Positions 21,053 through 29,459 of a stretch of DNA of 64,000 bases are shown here, piece by piece. A program made the position numbers and the translations under genes. This DNA comes from CAZKCI01 sp964551475 (GTDB lineage: Bacteria; Auribacterota; Erginobacteria; Erginobacterales; CAZKCI01). The notes below the pieces were generated by a model that did no database searches, had not been told where the DNA came from, and was given only the letters and a program-made list of their open reading frames with translations. Position 1 is the stretch's first letter; each line of letters starts with the position of its first letter. Location of the stretch: contig CAZKCI010000069.1 of the NCBI GenBank assembly GCA_964551475.1, positions 1 to 64,000 of the forward strand, written 5' to 3'.

Positions 21053-23512
21053 CTACTTGGCTTCTCCACCCTCTTCCCCTCCCTCTTCTTCCTCCACCAC
21101 CTTGGCCAGGCCGACCAGCGTGTCGTCGCCGTCCAGCTTGAAGAGGCGCACGCCGCTGGTCGCACGGCCAATGATCCGGATCTCGTCCACGCCCATCCGG
21201 ATCATCTGTCCGGAGGCGGAGATCAGCATCAGGCCGTCGCCGGCGCGGACGGCGGCCGCCCCGACCAGGTCGCCGATCTTGGCGCCGGTCCGCATGGTGA
21301 TGAGCCCCCCGCCGCCCCGCCCCTGGAGGCGGTACTCGGCGAACTCGGTCCTTTTCCCGTAGCCCTTCTCGGAGACCGCGAGCAGCGTGTGGTCGGGGAT
21401 GACCTTCTCCATCCCGACCACCTTGTCCCCCTTCTTCTTGAGGCGGATCCCCCGCACGCCGCGGGCGGAGCGTCCCATGGAACGGACGTCCTTATCGTGG
21501 AAACGGATCGCCATCCCGTTGGCGGTGACCAGGAGGATCTCGTCCTCGCCGTTGGTCAGGGCCGCCCCGATCAGGGTGTCGCCCTCGTCCACGGTCATGG
21601 CGATGATCCCGCCGGCGCGCGGGTTGCCGTACTCGGCAAGCTCGGTCTTTTTCACCACTCCCCGCTCGGTGGCGAGCATGATGAAACCGCCTTCGTCGAA
21701 TTTACGCACACGGATCAGGGCGGCGATCTTCTCCTCGTTCGAGATCTGGAGGAGATTGGTGATCGCGCGGCCCTGGGCGGTGCGGCTGGCGGGCGGGATC
21801 TCGTAGACCTTGAGCCAGTGCACCCGCCCGGAGGCGGTGAAGAAGAGGAGGTAGTCGTGGGTGGAGGCGGTGAAGAGGTGCTCCACGAAGTCCTCCTCGC
21901 GCGTGGTCATTCCGCTGACCCCCTTCCCCCCGCGTTTCTGGGAGTGGAAGGTGGAGACCGGGACCCGCTTGATATAACCACGGTGACTGATCGTGATCAG
22001 GGCCCCCTCGTCGGCCACCAGGTCCTCGATCCGGATCTCGCCTTCTTCGGGGGCGATCTCGGTGCGGCGCTCGTCCCCGTACTTTTCCTTGATCTCCTTG
22101 AGCTCCTCCACGATCAGGGCCAGGACCTTCTTCTCGCTGGCCAAGAGCGACTGGAGGTGGGCGATCAGCTTGATCAGCTCCTTGTACTCCTCGTCGATCT
22201 TCTTCCCCTCGAGGTTGGTCAGCTGGTAGAGGCGCATCTCCAGAATGGCGTCGGTCTGGAGGGCGGAGAGCTTGAAGCGCTCCATCAGCTTGACCTTGGC
22301 CTCGTCCCGGTTGGCGCTGGACTTGATGATCTTGACGATGGCGTCGATATTCTTGAGGGCGATCTTGAACCCTTCCAGGATGTGCGCCCGTTTCTCGGCC
22401 ACGTCGAGTTCGAAGCGGGCCCGCCGGACGATCACCTCCTTGCGGTGATCGACGAAACAGCGGAAGAGGGACTTCAGGTCCATCACCCGGGGGCGGCCGT
22501 TGTCCAGGGCGAGGAGGATGACCCCGAAGGTGACCTGGAGCTGGGTCTTGTGGTAGAGCTGGTTGATCACCACTTTCGCCACCTCTCCCCGCTTCAACTC
22601 GGCCACGATCCGCATCCCCTCCCGGTCCGACTCGTCGCGGAGGTCGCTGATCCCGGTGATTTTCTTTTCGTTGACCAGGGAGGCGATATCCGAGATGAGG
22701 GAGGACTTGTTCACGGCGTAGGGGATCTCGGTGATGATGATCGCTTCCTTCCCCCCCTTCATCGGCTCCACGCCCACCCGCCCCCGGATCTTCAGGTGGC
22801 CGCGGCCGGTGGAGTAGGCTTGGACGATCTCAGCCGTCCCCACGATCGAGCCCCCGGTCGGGAAATCGGGGCCGGGAATGACCTTCATCAGCTTCTTCAG
22901 GTCGATCTCGGGATCGTCGATGAAAAGGGTGATGGCGTCGATGAGCTCGGAGAGGTTGTGGGGCGGGATGTTGGTGGCCATCCCCACCGCGATCCCGGCG
23001 CAGCCGTTGGCCAGCAGGTTGGGGAACTTGCCGGGAAGAATCACCGGCTCCTTGAGCGTCTCGTCGTAGTTGGGGACGAAGTCGACCGTGTCCTTCTTCA
23101 GGTCGGCCAAAAGCTCCAAGGCCGGGGCGGTGAGGCGGGCCTCGGTGTAGCGCATCGCCGCCGGAGGATCGCCGTCGATCGAGCCGAAGTTCCCCTGGCC
23201 GTCGACCAGCCGGTAGCGCATGTTGAAGTCCTGGGCCATCCGGACCAGCGTGGGGTAGACCACCGCCTCGCCGTGGGGATGGTAGTTCCCGGAGGTGTCG
23301 CCGCAGATCTTGGCGCACTTCCTATGCTTGGACCCGGGCGAGAGGGAGAGGTCGTTCATCGCCACCAGGATCCGGCGCTGGGAGGGCTTGAGCCCGTCCC
23401 GGGCGTCGGGGAGCGCCCGCGAGATGATCACGCTCATGGCGTAGGAGAGATAGGACTCCTTCATCTCGTCCTTGATGTCGCGGACGATCAGCTTCTCATT
23501 ACGAGCATACAT
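21053..23512 (-). CDS. gyrA: DNA gyrase subunit A
   Basis: 819 residues. N-terminal breakage-reunion domain with SRALPDARDGLKPSQRRIL, GNYHPHGEAVVYPT and the active-site Tyr in AAMRYTEARL; then a six-bladed C-terminal domain with the GyrA box in the form QGRGGGG, which supports gyrase rather than ParC. Positions equivalent to E. coli Ser83 and Asp87 are Ala and Pro. With GyrB it introduces negative supercoils. gyrB is directly upstream with a repeat between. Confidence 0.97.
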   Translation of the reverse strand: MYARNEKLIVRDIKDEMKESYLSYAMSVIISRALPDARDGLKPSQRRILVAMNDLSLSPGSKHRKCAKICGDTSGNYHPHGEAVVYPTLVRMAQDFNMRYRLVDGQGNFGSIDGDPPAAMRYTEARLTAPALELLADLKKDTVDFVPNYDETLKEPVILPGKFPNLLANGCAGIAVGMATNIPPHNLSELIDAITLFIDDPEIDLKKLMKVIPGPDFPTGGSIVGTAEIVQAYSTGRGHLKIRGRVGVEPMKGGKEAIIITEIPYAVNKSSLISDIASLVNEKKITGISDLRDESDREGMRIVAELKRGEVAKVVINQLYHKTQLQVTFGVILLALDNGRPRVMDLKSLFRCFVDHRKEVIVRRARFELDVAEKRAHILEGFKIALKNIDAIVKIIKSSANRDEAKVKLMERFKLSALQTDAILEMRLYQLTNLEGKKIDEEYKELIKLIAHLQSLLASEKKVLALIVEELKEIKEKYGDERRTEIAPEEGEIRIEDLVADEGALITISHRGYIKRVPVSTFHSQKRGGKGVSGMTTREEDFVEHLFTASTHDYLLFFTASGRVHWLKVYEIPPASRTAQGRAITNLLQISNEEKIAALIRVRKFDEGGFIMLATERGVVKKTELAEYGNPRAGGIIAMTVDEGDTLIGAALTNGEDEILLVTANGMAIRFHDKDVRSMGRSARGVRGIRLKKKGDKVVGMEKVIPDHTLLAVSEKGYGKRTEFAEYRLQGRGGGGLITMRTGAKIGDLVGAAAVRAGDGLMLISASGQMIRMGVDEIRIIGRATSGVRLFKLDGDDTLVGLAKVVEEEEGGEEGGEAK

Positions 23513-23548
23513 GTCCAGAAGTTCCGTAGAGTGTGAGGGGTATCAGCG

Positions 23549-23613
23549 AGGGAGTATTGGAGTGTTGGAGTAGTGGAGTAATGGGAGCCCAATACTCCAG
23601 TACTCCAATTCTC
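23549..23613. repeat. TGGAGTAN word repeat with inverted arm (copy 5)
   Basis: Left words GGAGTATTGGAGTGTTGG and AGTAGTGGAGTAATGG; right words CAATACTCCAGTACTCCAAT. The two arms are only about 7 bp apart here, the shortest copy. It lies in the gyrB-gyrA gap. Confidence 0.85.
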
Positions 23614-23618
23614 CTGTT

Positions 23619-26174
23619 TTAGACGTCCAGATTCTTTACGAAAAGCGCGTTCTTGAAGATGAATTCGCGGCGCGGCTCCACCGCGTCGCCCATCAGGATC
23701 GTGAAGGTCTCCTCCGCGGCCACCGCATCCGTGAGCGTGACCTGGACCAGCGTGCGCCGCTCCGGGTCCATGGTCGTCTCCCAGAGCTGCTCGGGGTTCA
23801 TCTCCCCCAGCCCTTTGTAGCGCTGGATGGTGAGCCCCCGCCGACCGATCGCCTTGACCTGGGCGAGGATGTCCCGGGGGCCCGCGAGCGGGATCTTCTT
23901 CTCTTCCTCGATGAGCTCGAAGCTGGGCTTGTCCGTCTTCCCGGAGGGGCCGGCCTCCACCCCCAGCCCGGCGAGCTCCTTCAGGAGCTTCGAGATCTCG
24001 CGGGACTCGTAGATCTCCATCACCTCGACCCCCTCGCCTCCGTTCCCCCCGTTGCCGCCGTTCCCCTCCTTGGTCTTGGAACGGACCTCGTCCCAGTCCT
24101 TGGAGATCTCGGAGAGCTCCTCGTCGTCGAAGAGGAACTTCTCCTGGTGGTCGATCCTCACCCGGTAGAGGGGAAGCTGGCCGGTCTTGGGCTTGCGGGC
24201 CTCCAGGAACTCGTCCCAGCCGATCCCCTTCTTCCTGAGCTGTCCGGCCTGCGACTCGATGTGGACCAGGATCTCCAAAAGCTTGCGCAGAGCGGCCGGC
24301 GTGAACTCCTTCTTGGTTGCCAGGTTGACCAGGCGGACGTCTTCCAGCCCCAGGTCGAGGAGCATCCGGTTCATCTCGTCGTCAGACTCGATGTACATCT
24401 CCTTGCTCTTCCGCTTGATCTTGTAGAGCGGGGGCTTGGCCATGTAAACATAGCCGGTCTCCACCAGCCCCGGCATCTGGCGGTAGAAGAAGGTGAGCAG
24501 GAGCGTGCGGATGTGCGAGCCGTCGATGTCCGCGTCGGTCATGATCACCACCTTGTGATAACGGGACTTCTCGACCGCGAAGTCCTCGGCCCCGATCCCG
24601 GTCCCCAGGGCGGTGACCATGGTCCGGATCTCTTCGTTGGAGAGGATCTTTATCGCCCGGGCCTTCTCCACGTTCAGGATCTTGCCCTTCAAGGGGAGGA
24701 TGGCCTGGAAACGCCGGTCCCGCCCCTGCTTGGCCGAGCCGCCGGCCGAGTCTCCCTCGACCAGGAAGAGCTCGCAGACCGCGGGGTCCTTCTCCGAGCA
24801 GTCGGCGAGCTTACCCGGCAGCCCCCCGCTTTCCAGCGCCCCCTTGCGGCGGGTGAGATCGCGGGCCTTGCGGGCCGCCTCCCGGGCCCGGGCGGCGGTC
24901 AGGCACTTGTTGACGATGGTTCGGGCGATCGGGGGGTTCTCCTCCAGGAAAGCCCCCAGCCCGTCGTTCACCTCCGACTCCACGATCCCGCTGATCTCGG
25001 AGTTGCCGAGCTTGGTCTTGGTCTGCCCTTCGAACTGGGGATCCCTCACCCGGACGCTGATCACCGCCGTCAGCCCCTCGCGGATGTCCTCCCCGCTCAT
25101 CGGGGGATCGTCCTCCTTGATCATCTTCTGGCCCCGGGCGTAGGCGTTGACGGTCCGGGTTAGAGCGGACTTGAACCCGGAGAGGTGGGTTCCCCCTTCG
25201 ATGGTGTTGATGTTGTTGGCGTAGGAGTAGATGTTCTCGGCGTAGCCGTCGTTGTATTGAAAGGCGACCTCCACCTCCACGTTTTCCTTGCCCTTGGAGA
25301 TGTAGAGGACCTTTTTATGAAGGACGTTCTTGTTCTGGTTCAGGAACTGGACAAAGGTCGTGATCCCGCCCTTGTACTTGAACTCCTCGGTTTTGTCTGT
25401 CCTCTCGTCGGTCAGCGTGATCCGGACGTCCTGGGTGAGGAAGGCGAGCTCGCGCAGCCTCTTCGCCAGAATGTCGTAGCTGTACTCAAACTTCCCGAAG
25501 ATCTCCTCGTCGGGGCGGAAGGTGACCGTGGTCCCGTTCCCCTTGGTCTTCCCCACCACCTTGAGCTGCGAATCGGTCATCCCCCGCTCGAAGCTGATGT
25601 GGTGGACCTTCCCCTCCCGCCGGACTTCCACCTCCATCCATTCGGACAGGGCGTTGACCGCGGAGACGCCCACACCGTGGAGACCTCCGGAGACCCGGTA
25701 GACCTTGCTGTCGAACTTTCCTCCGGCGTGGAGAGTGGTGAGGACGACTTCGATCGCCGGCTTCTTGACCGTCTTGTGCATGTCGACCGGGATGCCCCGG
25801 CCGTTGTCGACTACGGTCACCGAGTTGTCGGCGTGGACGATGACGTCGATCTTGTCGCAGAACCCCCCCATCGCCTCGTCGATCGAGTTGTCCACCACTT
25901 CATAGACCATGTGGTGAAGACCCCGGACGCTGGTGTCACCGATATACATCGCCGGGCGTTTGCGGACCGCCTCGATCCCGCCCAGAACCTTGATCGTGGT
26001 CGCGTCGTAGGCCTTGGAGGCGGCGGCAGTGGCGGCCGATGTGGTCTCAGCCTCGGTCGGCGCAGCGGGGGAAGCGGACGGCGACACTTTCTCCGGAACC
26101 TCGGGCGCCTTCGGGGGCACCTGGGGCTGCTTCTCTGGGGCCGCCTTCTCTGGCGTTGCTTTCTTCTTAGCCAT
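23619..26174 (-). CDS. gyrB: DNA gyrase subunit B
   Basis: 851 residues. GHKL ATPase (VVDNSIDEAMGGFCD, VVDNGRGIPVD, GGLHGVGVSAVNAL), transducer, Toprim domain (LFLVEGDSAGGSAKQGR, DADIDGSHIRTLLLTFF) and the C-terminal RYKGLGEMNPEQLWETTM. Two oddities: an N-terminal extension of about 60 residues rich in Lys, Ala, Pro and Glu before the conserved IKVLGGIEAVRKRP, and an insert near residue 700 with GNGGNGGNGGEG. The order dnaN-dciA-gyrB-gyrA is the classical origin cluster without recF. Confidence 0.97.
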   Translation of the reverse strand: MAKKKATPEKAAPEKQPQVPPKAPEVPEKVSPSASPAAPTEAETTSAATAAASKAYDATTIKVLGGIEAVRKRPAMYIGDTSVRGLHHMVYEVVDNSIDEAMGGFCDKIDVIVHADNSVTVVDNGRGIPVDMHKTVKKPAIEVVLTTLHAGGKFDSKVYRVSGGLHGVGVSAVNALSEWMEVEVRREGKVHHISFERGMTDSQLKVVGKTKGNGTTVTFRPDEEIFGKFEYSYDILAKRLRELAFLTQDVRITLTDERTDKTEEFKYKGGITTFVQFLNQNKNVLHKKVLYISKGKENVEVEVAFQYNDGYAENIYSYANNINTIEGGTHLSGFKSALTRTVNAYARGQKMIKEDDPPMSGEDIREGLTAVISVRVRDPQFEGQTKTKLGNSEISGIVESEVNDGLGAFLEENPPIARTIVNKCLTAARAREAARKARDLTRRKGALESGGLPGKLADCSEKDPAVCELFLVEGDSAGGSAKQGRDRRFQAILPLKGKILNVEKARAIKILSNEEIRTMVTALGTGIGAEDFAVEKSRYHKVVIMTDADIDGSHIRTLLLTFFYRQMPGLVETGYVYMAKPPLYKIKRKSKEMYIESDDEMNRMLLDLGLEDVRLVNLATKKEFTPAALRKLLEILVHIESQAGQLRKKGIGWDEFLEARKPKTGQLPLYRVRIDHQEKFLFDDEELSEISKDWDEVRSKTKEGNGGNGGNGGEGVEVMEIYESREISKLLKELAGLGVEAGPSGKTDKPSFELIEEEKKIPLAGPRDILAQVKAIGRRGLTIQRYKGLGEMNPEQLWETTMDPERRTLVQVTLTDAVAAEETFTILMGDAVEPRREFIFKNALFVKNLDV

Positions 26175-26207
26175 TCCCTCTCACCCTCCTTGACCCGGCA
26201 AAAACAA

Positions 26208-26369
26208 GCCGCGGATTTCGCGGATTACGCGGATTTATACCTGGCTGGCTTTTCGGTTGTCGATGATTTATGGACAGAGACTTGTCTACACACAAGACAC
26301 GGTACCAGCCGACTATCTATCTCAGCATTCCCCAATTCTTAATCCGCGCTAATCCGCGCAATCCGCGGC
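26208..26369. repeat. CGCGGATTN word repeat with inverted arm
   Basis: Left arm GCCGCGGATTTCGCGGATTA and CGCGGATTTA; right arm AATCCGCGCTAATCCGCGCA and ATCCGCGGC, about 105 bp apart. Same design as the TGGAGTAN family with another word. The middle, AT-richer, holds no gene that I recognise. Confidence 0.8.
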
Positions 26370-26370
26370 T

Positions 26371-26745
26371 TTATTCTTTTTCAGTCGAGCCAGGAGCCGA
26401 GCCGTCCGCGGCTTCGACTTCACCGACCCGGAAGGCCAGCGACTTGATCAACGGTTTCCCCAGCTTCTGGTTCAGGTTTTCGATGATCTTCTTCTTGAAA
26501 TACCTCTCCAGTTCCGCGTGCCAAGCCGAGCTGTCCACCGTCACCAGGAGCTTCCCCAGGCGAAAGGATCGGGGGGAGGCATGCGCGGCCACGGAGCGCC
26601 CCACCGCCGAAGACCAGAGCTTCAGGATGCGGCTGTTCTCCAGGCTCTCTTCCAGCCCGGCCTGCCTGAGGACCCGGGAGAGGATTCCGCCGATGGACTC
26701 GGCGCCGGCTTTCGGTTTCCGTCCCGCCATCAATCCCACATACAC
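26371..26745 (-). CDS. dciA: DciA/DUF721 family protein, likely helicase loader
   Basis: 124 residues; an internal ATG at 26730 (MAGRKPKAG) is equally possible, as neither has a clear Shine-Dalgarno sequence. The DUF721 core is visible: ILSRVLRQAGLEESLENSRI, LWSSAVGRSVAAHASP, then LGKLLVTVDSSAWHAELERY. DciA is the ancestral loader of the replicative helicase DnaB in most bacteria lacking DnaC/DnaI. Its place between dnaN and gyrB is the usual one. Confidence 0.88.
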   Translation of the reverse strand: MYVGLMAGRKPKAGAESIGGILSRVLRQAGLEESLENSRILKLWSSAVGRSVAAHASPRSFRLGKLLVTVDSSAWHAELERYFKKKIIENLNQKLGKPLIKSLAFRVGEVEAADGSAPGSTEKE

Positions 26746-26799
26746 GTTATTGCATGCATCTTCTCAAACCGAAGCTGATTTCCCGAATCGTCAGATTCT

Positions 26800-26931
26800 G
26801 TTGATAGGTTAAGGTTAAGAAGTGGGTTTGGTTAATAGGTGAGGTTAATGGTATGGCTCGCCTGCCCGGCCGACACCATCAACCTGACCCATCCACCAGA
26901 CTCACTTCTTAACCCACTACCTATCTACATC
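26800..26931. repeat. GGTTAAGAAGTGGGT word repeat with inverted arm (copy 3)
   Basis: Left GATAGGTTAAGGTTAAGAAG and TGGGTTTGGT; right CATCAACCTGACCCATCCAC and AGACTCACTTCTTAACCCAC. It fills the dnaN-dciA gap. Confidence 0.8.
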
Positions 26932-26951
26932 GTTTGCGGGCGTAGCCCGTC

Positions 26952-28046
26952 TTAAGACATTTTCATGGGCATGATGACGCAGAGGAACCGGTCGTCGGTC
27001 CGGAAGATTCCCGGGCTGTTTCCGTCGACCAGTTCCAGGGTGACGTTATCATCGTCCACCGATTTGAAAACATCCCCGATGAACTGGGGGTTGAAGGTCA
27101 GCTCCACTTCCATCCCCTTGTAATCCAGTGGCATCTCTTCCCGGGACTCCCCCACTTCGGGGGCCCCCGAGGAGACCGTAACCCCGCCCGCCTTAAAGGC
27201 GAACTTGACCGAGTTGGCCTTCTCGCTGGTCAAAAGCGACATCCTCCTCACCACCTGGAGAAATTCCTCCCGGGGAAGCAGGATCTTCTCCTTGATCTTC
27301 GTCGGGATGACCTGCTGCCAGTTGGGATAGCGGCCTTCCAGGAGACGAGCGATAAAATGGACTTTCGGGAACTGGAATCCGGCCTGACGGGCGCCGACTT
27401 TGATGAGGACATCCCCTTCCTCGGCCAATATCCTTTGCAATTCCAGGACGGCCTTGAGGGGAAGTATGATCTCCTTCTTCATCCCCGAGGGAACAGTGGC
27501 ATCGGCCAGGGCCATCGCCAGGCGCCTTCCGTCGGTGGCCACCGCGGTGAGCTTCCCGACGTCGAAAGAGAGAAGGACGCCGTTGAGCTGCTGGCGGGAC
27601 TGGTCTTGCGCGCAGGCGTAGGCGGTCCGCTGGAGAACGACCCTCAAGTCTCTCTGCTTGACCGTGACATCTTCGGCGCCTTTCAACTCGGGCTGGGCGG
27701 GAAAATCCTCCCGGGGCAGCCCCATCATCCGGAAGTAAGCTTTTCCGCTCTGGATCTTGGTTATGTTATCATCGCCCGAGGAGATATCCGCTTCCTGTCC
27801 GGGAAGCTCGCGGACGATGTTCATGAATCTTCGCCCGGGAATGGTCGCGCTTCCTTTCTCCTTCACCTTGGCCGGAAAGACGGAATTGATCCAGAGCTCA
27901 AGATCGCTTCCTATGATCCTCCCCTCCTCTCCCTCCGCTTCCAGAACAACATGGGAAAGGATGGGAAGCATGGACTTGGACCCGATCACTCCCTGGAGAG
28001 GCCCGATAGCCTGAAGAGCGTCTTCTTTCTGAAAAGAAAGCTTCAT
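26952..28046 (-). CDS. dnaN: DNA polymerase III sliding clamp (beta)
   Basis: 364 residues, normal for DnaN, with three beta-clamp domains: start MKLSFQKEDALQAIGPLQGV, middle AVATDGRRLAMALAD (domain 2 hallmark), end SPGIFRTDDRFLCVIMPMK (the conserved Y/FxxxPM(R/K) close). GGAGG lies 6 bp before the ATG. The protein ring holds Pol III on DNA. It is the gene nearest the origin on the left; dnaA, usually beside it, is absent. Confidence 0.97.
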   Translation of the reverse strand: MKLSFQKEDALQAIGPLQGVIGSKSMLPILSHVVLEAEGEEGRIIGSDLELWINSVFPAKVKEKGSATIPGRRFMNIVRELPGQEADISSGDDNITKIQSGKAYFRMMGLPREDFPAQPELKGAEDVTVKQRDLRVVLQRTAYACAQDQSRQQLNGVLLSFDVGKLTAVATDGRRLAMALADATVPSGMKKEIILPLKAVLELQRILAEEGDVLIKVGARQAGFQFPKVHFIARLLEGRYPNWQQVIPTKIKEKILLPREEFLQVVRRMSLLTSEKANSVKFAFKAGGVTVSSGAPEVGESREEMPLDYKGMEVELTFNPQFIGDVFKSVDDDNVTLELVDGNSPGIFRTDDRFLCVIMPMKMS

Positions 28047-28105
28047 AAATAACCTCCGGCTTTAGGTCCCGAAGCAAGACCCTTTCGGTCATTCTGGCAC
28101 AGTCC

Positions 28106-28453
28106 GAAAAAGCATATTATCAGCATGATATTGAAAAATGTAAACAAAATAATGGTAATAAGGGGTGTGGATATCTGGATAAGCGGTCTTTTTGAGAGGC
28201 CAAACGCTCTCCCGGCGGCCTGTTGATAAAGTCCCTGGGGAAGGGGATAACAGACGGTTCCCTGCCCGGCTCCTCCTATTCCCCACCTTATCAACAGGAA
28301 TTCGGGGCGAATTTTCCACCCTCTGTAGATAACCGGTTTATCCACATCCCTCAACAGGTTATGCACAACTCTTACGTATCTGAGGCGCAGGGAGAAAACT
28401 ATGGGAGAGACTGAAAGGCGGCGGTTGGGAACAAGTTATCAACAGGTGGATAA
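28106..28453. other. Putative chromosomal origin oriC
   Basis: An AT-rich stretch (28106-28161) is followed by DnaA-box-like 9-mers: TTATCCACA at 28338 (perfect), TTATCAACA at 28288 and 28436, TTATGCACA at 28359, and on the other strand matches with one mismatch at 28166, 28174, 28221, 28324 and 28445. It separates minus-strand dnaN-dciA-gyrBA from plus-strand rpmH-rnpA-yidDC, so both arms read away from it, as expected for an origin. The rest of the 604-bp gap holds palindromes at 28455-28494 and 28526-28562 and the rpmH promoter. Confidence 0.85.
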
Positions 28454-28454
28454 T

Positions 28455-28494
28455 CGGAAAGATCGGGAAGCCCGCGATCTTCCCGATCTTTCCG
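28455..28494. repeat. 16-bp stem palindrome next to the DnaA boxes
   Basis: Arms CGGAAAGATCGGGAAG and CTTCCCGATCTTTCCG with an 8-nt loop, directly after the last DnaA-box-like site. A second palindrome follows at 28526-28562 (arms CGAATTTCCCGTCG and complement, 9-nt loop). They could be origin structure, protein sites or small insertions. Confidence 0.7.
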
Positions 28495-28579
28495 ACGTTT
28501 GTTCTGGGCGGCGGTTATATTTCCTCGAATTTCCCGTCGCTCGAAGATCGACGGGAAATTCGAGACGGGGAATTCGGGA

Positions 28580-28607
28580 TTGACATGGGATAGGGCCGCT
28601 CTATAAT
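28580..28607 (+). promoter_or_regulatory. Sigma-70 promoter of rpmH
   Basis: TTGACA (28580-28585), 16-bp spacer, TATAAT (28602-28607); start of transcription expected near 28614, about 37 bp before the rpmH ATG. AGGAAAGGAATGG before the ATG contains the ribosome site. Confidence 0.85.
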
Positions 28608-28650
28608 TCACGTCTGCTCGTATCCGGCAGAGGAAAGGAATGGTGAAGCC

Positions 28651-28788
28651 ATGAAAAGAACGTATCAGCCGTCCAAGATCAAGCGGAAAAGAACGCACGG
28701 ATTTTTCGCCCGTCAGTCTTCTCATACCGGGAGGGAAGTTCTGAGGAGACGGAGGCAGAAGGGAAGGAAGAAGCTGACCCGGGTATGA
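28651..28788 (+). CDS. rpmH: 50S ribosomal protein L34
   Basis: 45 residues: MKRTYQPSKIKRKRTHGF at the start and RRRRQKGRKKLTRV at the end, the hallmark of L34. The central segment reads FFARQSSHTGREVL where most L34 have FRARMATKNGRKVL; the change is conservative. Full-length. It has its own promoter and lies 10 bp before rnpA, the universal order. Confidence 0.95.
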   Translation: MKRTYQPSKIKRKRTHGFFARQSSHTGREVLRRRRQKGRKKLTRV

Positions 28789-28798
28789 TTGAGGAAGG

Positions 28799-29149
28799 AT
28801 GAAGTCTTTTTCCCTCCCCAAGAGCCGAATACTGAAGAAACCCGATCAGTTCAGAAGACTGATCAGGAACGGCCGGCGCAGCAGGGGAGGAAGGATCAAC
28901 CTTTATTACCTTCCCGCGCAATCGGCGCCGGGGAGTGTCGGCTTTACCACGGTCAGGAAGCTGGGTCGGGCCGTCGACAGGAATCGCGCCCGCAGGCTTA
29001 TGCGTGAAGTCTTCCGGATTCACCAGGAAAAGATCCGGAAGGGCAACGATTATCTCCTCCAGTGGAAAGACAGCGTGGCGGGATGGAAGTTCGCCGATGC
29101 CGAAAAGGATATATTGGCTGTTTTGTCGCGAGAAGGGCTTATTCAGTGA
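28799..29149 (+). CDS. rnpA: Ribonuclease P protein component
   Basis: 116 residues. The RNR motif region is KLGRAVDRNRARRLMREVFR, with the N-terminal LPKSRILKKPDQFRRLIRNG and a central FTTVRKLG strand. The protein helps the RNase P RNA cut tRNA leaders. The stop overlaps the yidD start (GTGA), indicating coupled translation. Confidence 0.95.
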   Translation: MKSFSLPKSRILKKPDQFRRLIRNGRRSRGGRINLYYLPAQSAPGSVGFTTVRKLGRAVDRNRARRLMREVFRIHQEKIRKGNDYLLQWKDSVAGWKFADAEKDILAVLSREGLIQ

Positions 29150-29361
29150 TTTCACTCATACTTACCTCAATTATCAGACTTTATCAGGCGACATTTGCCC
29201 ATATATTTCCTAGATGTTGCCGGTTTTATCCCTCTTGCTCTGAGTATGCAGTCCAATCAATCAAGGCCCATGGTCCCTTCCTGGGTTCGCTCAAAGCATT
29301 GGGGAGAATCTGCCGCTGTCATCCTTTTCATCCCGGGGGCTATGATCCGGTTCGGGGGTGA
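29146..29361 (+). CDS. yidD: Membrane protein insertion efficiency factor YidD
   Basis: 71 residues from the GTG at 29146, which overlaps the rnpA stop by 4 bp; an ATG upstream in frame lies inside rnpA and is rejected. Motifs: RLYQATFAHIFPRCCRFYPSC then SEYAVQSIKAHG and RICRCHPFHPGGYDPV, the fixed Cys/Pro pattern of YidD. A small amphipathic membrane-associated protein that assists YidC. Confidence 0.93.
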   Translation: MISLILTSIIRLYQATFAHIFPRCCRFYPSCSEYAVQSIKAHGPFLGSLKALGRICRCHPFHPGGYDPVRG

Positions 29362-29459
29362 GTTTATTTATATAATCACAACATGTTTAATTCCAAATTG
29401 TTACAAATATTTGCCGGTGATTGATATCCCCGGAAAATATTTGTAAAAGGAGCGTCGCA

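Noticed and set aside
1293..23613. CRISPR array reading of the word repeats
   Set aside because: Units are 7-9 bp without unique spacers of even length, and no cas genes are present.
28047..28650. A short dnaA gene or remnant near the origin
   Set aside because: No frame in this gap has DnaA motifs; the region is boxes, palindromes and a promoter.
29062..29145. Upstream ATG for yidD at 29062
   Set aside because: It lies inside rnpA; the GTG at 29146 overlaps the rnpA stop and begins the conserved YidD sequence.
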